In this document: piece by piece, positions 1 to 7,475 of the stretch | Numbering within the stretch: position 1 is the first letter of the stretch | Layout of the letters: each line of letters begins with the position of its first letter | NCBI GenBank assembly: GCA_965212245.1 | Contig: OZ243107.1 | Span: 2,294,001 to 2,358,000, forward strand | DNA from: CAKZNE01 sp040222435 | Lineage (GTDB): Bacteria > Bacteroidota > Bacteroidia > Flavobacteriales > Schleiferiaceae | Direction: 5' to 3' | Length of the DNA stretch: 64,000 nt | Program-made: the position numbers and the translations under genes | Notes under the pieces: model-generated | Databases searched by the model: none | The model's input: the letters and a program-made list of their open reading frames with translations, nothing else | What the model was told of the DNA's origin: nothing

Positions 1-30
1 ATAGTAATTAAAACTTAGCAAAAGTTGGAT

Positions 31-79
31 AAACCGGAAGTTTTGCGACTTTTCAACGGACCGCAGAACTTCCGGTTTT
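31..79 (+). terminator. Intrinsic terminator of a gene left of the window
   Basis: A 17-base arm at 31-47 (starting AAACCGGAAGTT) pairs with 62-78 with one G-U pair, around a 14-base loop, and a TTTTATTT tract follows on the plus strand. It most likely ends a plus-strand gene outside the window. The region between it and the gene at 128 holds nothing else I recognise. Confidence 0.6.
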
Positions 80-127
80 ATTTAATGCATTAATCATAGT
101 TAGGCTTTAAATTAAAGGCAAAAAAAT

Positions 128-1060
128 ATGGAAGAAGGATTGTACGTGCGTATTACCACCCCCAAGGGTGAGATACTGGCACAATTGGAATACGAAAAAA
201 CCCCGCTTACGGTGGCCAATTTTGTTGGCTTGGCGGAAGGGACTATTGATAATGATGCCCAATCTGAAGGAAAGCCTTATTACGATGGTCTTAAATTTCA
301 TCGGGTGATCAATGACTTTATGGTACAAGGTGGTGATCCTAACGGAACGGGAACCGGTGGTCCCGGATATCAGTTCCCGGATGAGTTTCACCCGGCTTTA
401 AAACATTCCAGGCCAGGAGTGCTTTCCATGGCTAATGCCGGCCCCGGAACCAATGGTAGCCAGTTCTTTATAACACATGTGCCCACACCATGGCTGGATG
501 GAAAACACACGGTTTTTGGTAAAGTTATTACCGGTCAGGATGTAGTGGATAGTATTGCCCAGGGTGATATTATGGAAACGGTTGAAATAGTTAGGGTAGG
601 AAATGATGCGGAAAATTTCAAGGCCCGTGAGGTGTTTAATGAAAAGATGGAAAACCTGAATAAGGAAATCCAACGTAAGGATGAGGAAGCCCGTGACGAA
701 TTGGAAACCCTCACCGTAGATTTTAAGTCTACTTCCAGCGGACTCAAATATAAAATCCTGAAAAAAGGGGACGGAAAGCAGGCGGTTAAAGGAAGTAAAG
801 TAGCGGTACATTACCGCGGCTCTTTAGTTACCGGTCAGGTGTTTGATGATTCTTACCGAAGAAACCAGCCTATTACTTTTCAAATAGGAGTTGGACAGGT
901 AATACCCGGGTGGGATGAAGGTATTAGCCTTCTTCAGGAAGGTGATGAAGCTCGTTTGGTCATTCCTCCGGATCTGGGTTATGGATCAGCCGGGGCGGGA
1001 GGGGTTATTCCTCCCGACAGTTGGTTAATATTTGATGTAACCCTGGTAAAAGTTGATTAG
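128..1060 (+). CDS. Dual-family peptidyl-prolyl isomerase (cyclophilin-FKBP fusion)
   Basis: A 310-residue protein with two prolyl isomerase domains that speed cis/trans proline isomerisation in folding proteins. Residues 5-160 are a cyclophilin domain, with FHRVI near 57, GSQFFIT near 109 and the WLDGKHTVFG segment near 122. A charged, probably coiled linker (about 160-200) leads to an FKBP domain (about 205-310) with VIPGWDEG and GYGSAGAGGVIPP. No signal peptide is visible, so it should be cytoplasmic. This domain order belongs to the dual-family immunophilins, previously reported in Flavobacterium and in some protozoa. The ATG follows an A-rich stretch and a terminator lies just downstream, so it is probably a single-gene transcript. 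The family call is firm; substrates are unknown. Confidence 0.95.
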   Translation: MEEGLYVRITTPKGEILAQLEYEKTPLTVANFVGLAEGTIDNDAQSEGKPYYDGLKFHRVINDFMVQGGDPNGTGTGGPGYQFPDEFHPALKHSRPGVLSMANAGPGTNGSQFFITHVPTPWLDGKHTVFGKVITGQDVVDSIAQGDIMETVEIVRVGNDAENFKAREVFNEKMENLNKEIQRKDEEARDELETLTVDFKSTSSGLKYKILKKGDGKQAVKGSKVAVHYRGSLVTGQVFDDSYRRNQPITFQIGVGQVIPGWDEGISLLQEGDEARLVIPPDLGYGSAGAGGVIPPDSWLIFDVTLVKVD

Positions 1061-1086
1061 AGACACCTTGTTTTTATAGAAAAATG

Positions 1087-1112
1087 ATCCCTGCCTTGGC
1101 GGGGATTTTTTA
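1087..1112 (+). terminator. Intrinsic terminator after the immunophilin
   Basis: ATCCCTGCC and GGCGGGGAT form a 9-bp stem with one mismatch and a two-base centre, followed by six T residues. It lies 27 bases past the immunophilin stop and just before the convergent regulator's stop codon. Confidence 0.75.
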
Positions 1113-1113
1113 T

Positions 1114-1842
1114 TTATAAGTAGGAAATGCGGTTGAGAAGGTTACTCTTGGAACCTTTGCTGATCGGTATGGCAATGTTATTGACCATTACTTCATTCTC
1201 CATAATGGAGTCAATACTGTTTAAATTCACCAGGTAACTTTTATGCACCCTGAAGAATTGTTCGGTGCCAAGTTTTTCACTAATGGACTTTAAAGTGTGC
1301 GGCAACAGGAATTTTTGTGTTTGCAGATAGACATAACAATAGTTGTCCCAGGCCTGGGCATATAAAATGTCAATGGTTTTAATTCGGTGGTAATTGTTGC
1401 CCAACTTAATAAAAAGTGATTCCGGATCTCCGCTTTCCATAGAGGCCAGGTTCTTACTTTCCTGCTTATAGCGATAGATGGCCAGCTGAATATTGGAAGT
1501 AAGCTCGCGATCATCAAAGGGTTTTACTATAAACCCGTAAGGATGAAGGTTCTTTACACGTTCCAGTGTTTTTTGATCGGTATAAGAAGTAAGAAAGATA
1601 AAGGGTACGTCAAACTGATCACGGATAATACCTGCCAGCATAAGCCCGTCAATTTCGCCATCAATACGTATGTCCAGCATTACCAGGCTGGGTGAACCGT
1701 TCCGAAGTATTTTAATAGCATCATTGGCATTATGCGCAATACCTGCTACTCCGTAACCGGCTTCTTTAAGTGTATCCGCAATGTCTTCAGCTATCAGAGG
1801 TTCATCCTCAACGATCAGTATTTCGTCCAGTTGTTCGCTCAT
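1114..1842 (-). CDS. LytTR-family response regulator (copy 1)
   Basis: A 242-residue two-component response regulator. Residues 8-125 form a receiver domain, with the acidic pair in VEDEP near 11-15, the phospho-acceptor Asp57 in MLDIRIDG, Thr/Ser in FLTSYTD and Lys in VKPFDDRE. Residues about 143-242 are a LytTR DNA-binding domain with the typical FFRVHKSYLVNLNSID segment. It should act as a transcription factor phosphorylated by the TPR kinase encoded 147 bases upstream on the same strand. It is a clear paralogue of the regulator at 4901: both begin MS, share the same spacing to Asp57, and end in similar LytTR domains. Target genes cannot be read from the sequence. The 147-base gap contrasts with the overlapping arrangement in the second pair. 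Confidence 0.93.
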   Translation of the reverse strand: MSEQLDEILIVEDEPLIAEDIADTLKEAGYGVAGIAHNANDAIKILRNGSPSLVMLDIRIDGEIDGLMLAGIIRDQFDVPFIFLTSYTDQKTLERVKNLHPYGFIVKPFDDRELTSNIQLAIYRYKQESKNLASMESGDPESLFIKLGNNYHRIKTIDILYAQAWDNYCYVYLQTQKFLLPHTLKSISEKLGTEQFFRVHKSYLVNLNSIDSIMENEVMVNNIAIPISKGSKSNLLNRISYL

Positions 1843-1989
1843 GGAAGATGAGAAATGATGTGTTAAACCCGGAGGCTATTAAGTACAGTTTTCCTAATGC
1901 TGCTCAATTTAATCAATTTCCCTGCACTCCAAAGCTAAAACACGGATGTATGGAAATTTAATCAGGTTTATAAGTAGTTGCAGGCCTGG

Positions 1990-3816
1990 CTAGGCTGCTG
2001 CTTTTACATAAGGAAAGGATATGTTCACGAGTGCACCTTCATGGTTGCAGGTAATAAGTTTCCCCTTGAGTTTAGTGACCAGGGATTGGACAATTTTATA
2101 ACCCAGGCTGGAGCCATTGAGAGGATTAAAATGCTCAGGAAAACCCTTCCCGTTATCAGTAACTTTAAGCTCAATGGTATCTTCCTTCTGATGCAAGCTT
2201 ACTTCAATTTCTCCCTCAGCATTTTCAAATGCATATTTCAGACTATTGGTTATCAGTTCATTGATGATGAGACCTAAAGAAATGGATTGATCTGTATCTA
2301 CCTCCAATTCATCCACATCGGTATAAATACTAACATGCCCATCCGTACTGGCAATACTACCACGTATATTATCGGTTAATTGATCAATGAATTCCCGCAG
2401 GTGTATCATGGTAAAGGTTTGAGAACCTTGTAATTTTTGATGCAGTACTGCTATTGTTTTTACCCGGTTAAAAGCTTCTATCAGAGAGGCCCGTGCTTCT
2501 TCAGATTCTACATTCTTACTTTGCATTTTAAGCAAACTGCTAACTACCTGTAAGTTGTTCTTTATACGGTGATGGCTTTCTCGTATCAGGTTTTCAATTT
2601 CATTGTAGGATTGTTGAATGATTTCATTTTGCTCGGCTAGTTTAATAGATTTTTTACGGTTTGTTAAATAGAAAATGAAAGTAACCAGGAGTAAAATGGC
2701 GGTAAAAATTATAATGGCCAGCAAAGTTTGCTTTCGAGCCTGATCTATTTTTCTTGCATTTTGAAGCTGAACAATGTGCTTCTCTTTTTTAGCCGTAGCA
2801 TATTTAGCCTCAATTTCATTCAGGTTTTTTTTCACATCAAAGCCATTTACGCTATCTTCCAGGTGGTAGTGCCTGGTCACGTAGAAATAAGCACTATCCA
2901 TTTGATCTGTAGCTGAATAATAGTCGGCATAGTACCTGTAAAAGAAAGAAGTGAGATAGGGGTTGTTTAAAATAGGAATGTATTTATAGGCCCTGTCCAG
3001 ATAGTATTTAGCTTTACTATAATCTTCCACCCTAAAATAATACTTAAATAAATTAGCTTCGGCATGCATATGATATTCCAGGTCTTCCTCCGGCATATCC
3101 TTGATCATTTTGTAGCATTCATCAAAAAAGTATTTTACCGAATCCAGGTTTCTGTCCCAGTCAATATATATAGTACCCATATTGGTATAAGCTGTAAATA
3201 AGAAGATGTCATCTATCCCTTCCGGAGCATATTCAATTGCTTTTCGATAATTCTCAATGGCCTGAGCATACTTTTGCTCATTCCAGTATACATCTGCAAT
3301 ACTGGTAGCGGTAATGGCTGCATCCGACCAATTCTCTTGCTCCAGAGCAATTTTAAGACTCTTTTGAGCATATTCCATTGCCTTATTGGTATGTCCGATA
3401 GGTTTGTAAAGTATTGAAAGGTAATAATATACGTCCTGTAATAACGAAGGTAAAGAATCTCCTTTTTCACCAATGTCGGCAGCATGATGATAATGATAAA
3501 CCGCAGAGTCATAATCCGATAAAATATCATAAAGGATTCCGTATTGCATATGTACTTTGGCCTTATAGATTTCCTCATCCAGTGTATTAGCAATCTTCCA
3601 GGCCTGATTGGTATAAATCAATGCAGAGTCTGTTGAAGTATATAAATTATCCATTGCCTTTTGTAGCAACCTTTCCAATTGTTCCGGTTTATGGTTAGAG
3701 TAAACCTTATTTTCCTGAAACGATTGGCTTTTAAGGGGGTAAATCTGACATAAGGCAAACACAAGAATCAGTTGAGTAAATAGTCTAAAAGGTTTACACC
3801 CCGCTCTAAAGGTCAT
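1990..3816 (-). CDS. TPR-containing sensor histidine kinase, HisKA_2 type (copy 1)
   Basis: A 608-residue membrane sensor kinase. An N-terminal signal/anchor (about 12-28, ending near LKSQ) is followed by a long TPR region (about 40-330), predicted periplasmic. A coiled segment and one transmembrane helix (about 364-387, IIIFTAILLLVTF) come next. The cytoplasmic half has a HisKA_2 dimerisation domain with SHHRIKNNLQ at 414-423 carrying the phosphorylated His, then a HATPase domain with NELITNSLKYAF at 519-530 and DNGKGFP at 554-560. It presumably phosphorylates the LytTR regulator downstream. It equals the kinase at 5622 in length (608) and layout, so the two pairs look like an old duplication. 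The stimulus is unknown; TPRs suggest a protein partner. Confidence 0.93.
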   Translation of the reverse strand: MTFRAGCKPFRLFTQLILVFALCQIYPLKSQSFQENKVYSNHKPEQLERLLQKAMDNLYTSTDSALIYTNQAWKIANTLDEEIYKAKVHMQYGILYDILSDYDSAVYHYHHAADIGEKGDSLPSLLQDVYYYLSILYKPIGHTNKAMEYAQKSLKIALEQENWSDAAITATSIADVYWNEQKYAQAIENYRKAIEYAPEGIDDIFLFTAYTNMGTIYIDWDRNLDSVKYFFDECYKMIKDMPEEDLEYHMHAEANLFKYYFRVEDYSKAKYYLDRAYKYIPILNNPYLTSFFYRYYADYYSATDQMDSAYFYVTRHYHLEDSVNGFDVKKNLNEIEAKYATAKKEKHIVQLQNARKIDQARKQTLLAIIIFTAILLLVTFIFYLTNRKKSIKLAEQNEIIQQSYNEIENLIRESHHRIKNNLQVVSSLLKMQSKNVESEEARASLIEAFNRVKTIAVLHQKLQGSQTFTMIHLREFIDQLTDNIRGSIASTDGHVSIYTDVDELEVDTDQSISLGLIINELITNSLKYAFENAEGEIEVSLHQKEDTIELKVTDNGKGFPEHFNPLNGSSLGYKIVQSLVTKLKGKLITCNHEGALVNISFPYVKAAA

Positions 3817-3860
3817 AGATTTTAAATTCTTTTAAAGAAAAGATTAGTCTGCAACCTTTT

Positions 3861-3868
3861 CAAAATTA
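3861..3868 (-). promoter_or_regulatory. Putative -7 element for kinase copy 1
   Basis: On the minus strand this reads TAATTTTG, matching the Bacteroidota -7 consensus TAnnTTTG, about 45 bases before the kinase start. No convincing -33 element is visible. It sits only six bases from a plus-strand element for the neighbouring gene, making a divergent promoter. Confidence 0.4.
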
Positions 3869-3874
3869 ATATTA

Positions 3875-3882
3875 TAGATTTG
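3875..3882 (+). promoter_or_regulatory. Putative -7 element for the orphan gene at 3917
   Basis: TAGATTTG matches TAnnTTTG and lies 34 bases before the ATG at 3917, giving a short leader. No convincing -33 element is visible. Confidence 0.45.
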
Positions 3883-3916
3883 AGGGTCTTGCATATTAAC
3901 TTTAAACCAAAAATTT

Positions 3917-4540
3917 ATGACAAATTACAATTTTAAGATCAAGAACTTATCCTTTTCCATAAGTGGTTCTGATAAAACCCTTAAAGTGGATTTAACCGGA
4001 AATAGTTTTCCTGAACCTTCTGATACAGATGGCTCTATTCAAAACGGGGATGTGGTTTTTGATCTTAGCCCGGGTAATGGTGGGAGTGTGAGTGAGACTG
4101 AATTTTCGTATTCTGGCAATGGCTTCACCAGTGGTATCTTCAGGTTTGATAATATTCCCGTTGGATCATCAACAGGTTCATTGAATGGGGAAACCCGGAA
4201 TTATGATACCGGTGGTCTTTTTGAACTGGAAGAATGCAATTTAACCGCTGATGATACTGATACAAATAAGAAAGGTTTAGGAACGAAAATCAGAAGGAAG
4301 CCCAACGTATCCCAAAATTACGAGGTCAATAGCTTTACTTTAGCTACGGTAGATATTGATGGAATGATGCAGCTTGCTGCAGTAATGTCGGTATCTCAGT
4401 CATCAACCAATGACCTGCAAGCCACCTGTGATAAGTTAATTGATTTCTCAGAGCTTAATGACCCTCTGCCCATTGTAGTTAAAAATGAAAGTGACAGCGA
4501 TAGCCTTGAATTAGTAGGCCGCATATACATACATGATTAA
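3917..4540 (+). CDS. Unrecognised acidic, beta-rich protein
   Basis: I do not recognise this 207-residue protein. It has no signal peptide or transmembrane segment and is rich in Ser, Asp, Asn and Gly, with alternating hydrophobic positions that suggest beta strands (for example YNFKIKNLSFSISG at the start and LELVGRIYIHD at the end). A basic patch, GLGTKIRRKPN, lies near residue 140. It is transcribed away from kinase copy 1, sharing a divergent promoter region, and is followed eight bases after its stop by a perfect 15-bp hairpin. It sits alone between two paralogous kinase/regulator pairs, which makes it a natural candidate for a target or accessory of one of them. That is inference from position only. 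Coding is likely, given the intact 207-codon frame and the promoter element. Confidence 0.7.
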   Translation: MTNYNFKIKNLSFSISGSDKTLKVDLTGNSFPEPSDTDGSIQNGDVVFDLSPGNGGSVSETEFSYSGNGFTSGIFRFDNIPVGSSTGSLNGETRNYDTGGLFELEECNLTADDTDTNKKGLGTKIRRKPNVSQNYEVNSFTLATVDIDGMMQLAAVMSVSQSSTNDLQATCDKLIDFSELNDPLPIVVKNESDSDSLELVGRIYIHD

Positions 4541-4900
4541 TCTTTTTAATGATTTTGGGATGTGGCTCCGCATCCCAAAATCATTACCTCATCCCTTCGC
4601 TTAATTTTCTATATAATTTCCGGCTGCCTCCTAAAGGGTTTTAAAGATCAAGTAACCATAATTTAGTGGGAGATATAACTAAAAGCAGACTATCCGAAAA
4701 TAGCCCGTCCTGCAAATATCAGGATATAAAACAACCTATTCACGGATGAATTAATGGAGGTATAGCTTGCCGCTGATCTCGATTTTGATGAAATATATTC
4801 AGGGGGTTAAATGCTTAATATTTAATGGTGTATGATGATCATTTTTTCAGCAACTACTATAGGTATTTGGATGCCGGTATAAAAGACCCCACTAAGATTT
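4541..4900. other. Intergenic stretch between convergent genes
   Basis: This 360-base stretch contains the perfect hairpin at 4548-4585 and otherwise AT-rich sequence. A plus-strand frame starting at 4825 runs into the regulator gene and encodes nothing I recognise. I see no RNA gene, repeat or promoter of good quality in the remainder. Confidence 0.5.
4548..4585 (+). repeat. Perfect 15-bp hairpin after the orphan gene
   Basis: Bases 4548-4562 (AATGATTTTGGGATG) pair perfectly with 4571-4585 around an 8-base loop. Neither strand has a T tract after the stem, so it is not a standard intrinsic terminator. It may protect the 3' end of the orphan mRNA or terminate by another route. Confidence 0.6.
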
Positions 4901-5629
4901 TTAAAGTAAAGAAATCTTCTGCATTAATTCTCCTTTGGCAGAACGGCCAATCGGAATGTTTAAATTATGGATTATCACATGATCATCCGTTATCATGTCA
5001 ATATTTGAAAGGTTGATCAAAAAACTGCGGTGAATACGGAAGAAGTTATGTTTTTCCAGCTTCTCTTCTACAGATTTCAGAGTGTGGGTAATAAGGTATT
5101 TATCATCAGCAGTAATAACATTACAGTAATTATCGAAAGCCTGTGCATATAAAATCTCATCTACACAAAGCTTGATAAGGCTGCCTTCCCGTTTTACAAA
5201 AAAGTAGTTGGTATCAGGAATGCCCCAGTCGGTAGGTTCGCCTTTTTCATTCTTATAACGCTCTATTGCCAACTCAATATTGGTACATAACTCTTTGGGA
5301 TCAAAAGGTTTTACAATAAATCCGGCCGCTTTAAGTTCTTTTACCCGGGCCAGTGTTTGATCGTCTGTGTAGGAAGTGAGAAATATAAAAGGAATGTTAA
5401 ACTCCTGATTAATAATATTAGCCAACATAAGCCCGTCAATAGAACCCTTGATCTGGATGTCAAGCAGTGCCAGTGCGGGGGGCGATTTTTTAAGCATACC
5501 AATAGCATCATTAGCACTATGTGCTACCCCGGAAACACTGTACCCGGCACTCTTAAGGGTTAAGGAAATATCCTGAGCAATAAGTGCTTCGTCTTCAACT
5601 ATCAATATTTGCGTTTCCTGGCTACTCAT
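4901..5629 (-). CDS. LytTR-family response regulator (copy 2)
   Basis: A two-component regulator of 242 residues if started at 5629. It has a receiver domain (VEDEA acidic patch, phospho-acceptor Asp57 in LLDIQIKG, FLTSYTD, VKPFDPKE) and a C-terminal LytTR DNA-binding domain with FFRIHRSFLINLSNIDM. An ATG 30 bases further upstream (5659) is possible. I prefer 5629 because the protein then begins MSSQETQILIVEDE, aligning residue for residue with the paralogue at 1114, and its ATG overlaps the kinase stop by only eight bases (CATGAGTAG), typical of translational coupling. It should be the partner of the TPR kinase directly upstream. DNA targets are unknown. Confidence 0.93.
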   Translation of the reverse strand: MSSQETQILIVEDEALIAQDISLTLKSAGYSVSGVAHSANDAIGMLKKSPPALALLDIQIKGSIDGLMLANIINQEFNIPFIFLTSYTDDQTLARVKELKAAGFIVKPFDPKELCTNIELAIERYKNEKGEPTDWGIPDTNYFFVKREGSLIKLCVDEILYAQAFDNYCNVITADDKYLITHTLKSVEEKLEKHNFFRIHRSFLINLSNIDMITDDHVIIHNLNIPIGRSAKGELMQKISLL

Positions 5630-7448
5630 GTGGTAATCGTATTTCAGCACCGAAGCCACGGGTGGCTGTTAGCTTTAGGGTTCCGTTAAGTTGTGAAATT
5701 ATAGAATTTATGATTGTGAACCCAAGCGATGGGCTTTCATCTACTTCCAAATCTGAGGGTAAACCGGGGCCATTATCAGAATAGACTATTTCCATTTCCT
5801 GCCCTTGACTTATGCGGATATTGATTTTGAGTTTTTGCCCGGGCATGGTAGCGTACTTCAGACTATTAGTAAAGAACTCATTGGTCAACAGCCCAATGGA
5901 AATTGCCTTATCCGTAGGGGTTTTAATGTCTTCAATTTCAAGCTCTAGTTCAACCTCCTTCCGATTGTGACTCATACTATTCAATATGCTTTCACATAAT
6001 TCTTTGAGGAACAGGTTAAGACGTATCAGCTCAAAATCAGATGAACCCTGGAGACGCTGATGTAGTAAGGCAATCGCTTTTACACGACTGTGCGCATCGT
6101 CAATGGCTTTTTGTGCCTCTTTGGATTTTAAAGTAAGTCCCTGCATATGCAACAAGCTACTTACTACCTGCAGGTTATTTTTAATACGGTGATGGCTCTC
6201 CCGGATCAGGTTTTCTATTAAAATATTTTTAGCAGCCAGCTTACGGGAAGTTCTGCGGGCGGTAATCCAGAAGGCAATCACCACACCCAAAGTAAGCAAC
6301 GCCAGAATAGCAATGATAAGGAAAAGCTTTCGTTGGGTATGAGCCTTGGCCAGTGTAAGTTCCTTTATCTGGTTGTCGGCCTCCAGCTCTTTGATCTGGC
6401 TGCGATTTTGTTCATTCTGAAAGCGAGCCTCCAGGGTTTGAATTTGTTTTTTAAGGTCCGTATTACCAAGGCTATCTTTAAGACTCACCATCTTATCGTA
6501 AAACTCCAGGGCTTTTCGATAATCCCCTTTTTTCTTATAATAATGAATATAATGCTCGTAAATCTCTCTGCGTAACTCTCTGAATTGCATGATAAGAGTA
6601 AGTTCCAAGGCACTATCAGCATAGGTTTTCCCTTTTTCCAATTCATTACGAAGGAGGTGCAGGTTAGACATACCTGAATAGGCGTAGGCCAGACGGTTCT
6701 GGTGTTCTGTACCTTGCTTCCGGGCGTAGTCAAGAAAAAGCCGGTAGTGATTCTCCGCGTTCTTGAGTTCTCCCTTATCCAGGTAAATATTACCAATGTT
6801 TACATAAGTAATTTTATACTCATCCAATTCGGCTTGCTTTCCTACTTCAATGGCTTTTTGATGGTAATATAAACTACTGTCTTCATTTTGAGCAGAGCGG
6901 AACATGGTAGCCAGGTTTACGTAACTATATATTTCACCTAGTTTTTGTCCACTGGTAATTTCCAGTTCAAGGGCTTTTTTTGAATAGAAGATGGCTTTTT
7001 GATGATCCTGTATGTAATCAAAAATCAGGGCGAGATTACTATAGTTGGCGGCCAGGTTCACTTCCACACCTTCCATGTTTTCCAACACTTTAATGGCTTT
7101 GAGGTATGATTCAATAGACCGGTTGTAATCACCGGTAAGATCATAATATAAACCATAGGTGCCATAGGCCGTGGCCACACCAAAAGGGTAATTTGCTTTT
7201 TGCCCCAGATCTAAACCCCTGCGGGCATATTCCAGAGTTTTTTCGGGTTTAATATAGAGATACTCCCAGGCTATATCAGTAGCCAGTTTGGATTTTTCAG
7301 ATAGATCATCTGACCTTTCAAAGCTTTTTTTCAGACTATCTATTACCTGAGTTTGCGCTTTGCAGGGCAAAAACTGAACTACCAAAAATGCCCATAGTAA
7401 AATGGACCAGTGCTTTACGGACAAGGCTAAACAGTTTGGATATCTCAA
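5622..7448 (-). CDS. TPR-containing sensor histidine kinase, HisKA_2 type (copy 2)
   Basis: A 608-residue sensor kinase. A signal sequence (about 12-32, ending CKAQ) precedes TPR repeats (about 50-330) that should lie in the periplasm, a coiled linker, and one transmembrane helix at about 374-396. The cytoplasmic part has a HisKA_2 domain with SHHRIKNNLQ at 418-427 and a HATPase domain with TNEFFTNSLKYA near 522-533 and SDNGPGLP near 557-564. The asparagine box and ATP lid motifs are intact, so it should be active. Its 3' end overlaps the regulator gene by eight bases, so kinase and regulator are made together. It is a paralogue of the kinase at 1990 with identical length and layout but diverged sensor repeats, implying a different ligand or partner. 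Confidence 0.93.
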   Translation of the reverse strand: MRYPNCLALSVKHWSILLWAFLVVQFLPCKAQTQVIDSLKKSFERSDDLSEKSKLATDIAWEYLYIKPEKTLEYARRGLDLGQKANYPFGVATAYGTYGLYYDLTGDYNRSIESYLKAIKVLENMEGVEVNLAANYSNLALIFDYIQDHQKAIFYSKKALELEITSGQKLGEIYSYVNLATMFRSAQNEDSSLYYHQKAIEVGKQAELDEYKITYVNIGNIYLDKGELKNAENHYRLFLDYARKQGTEHQNRLAYAYSGMSNLHLLRNELEKGKTYADSALELTLIMQFRELRREIYEHYIHYYKKKGDYRKALEFYDKMVSLKDSLGNTDLKKQIQTLEARFQNEQNRSQIKELEADNQIKELTLAKAHTQRKLFLIIAILALLTLGVVIAFWITARRTSRKLAAKNILIENLIRESHHRIKNNLQVVSSLLHMQGLTLKSKEAQKAIDDAHSRVKAIALLHQRLQGSSDFELIRLNLFLKELCESILNSMSHNRKEVELELEIEDIKTPTDKAISIGLLTNEFFTNSLKYATMPGQKLKINIRISQGQEMEIVYSDNGPGLPSDLEVDESPSLGFTIINSIISQLNGTLKLTATRGFGAEIRLPHE

Positions 7449-7475
7449 AGGTAGGAAAAAGGGCGGGCTTTCAGT

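Noticed and set aside
4825..5016. Plus-strand ORF of 63 codons in the spacer
   Set aside because: Its second half is antisense to the LytTR gene, and it has no promoter or recognisable protein features.
5630..5659. ATG at 5659 as the start of regulator copy 2
   Set aside because: It would add ten residues absent from the paralogue and increase the overlap with the kinase to 38 bases; the ATG at 5629 aligns exactly with copy 1.
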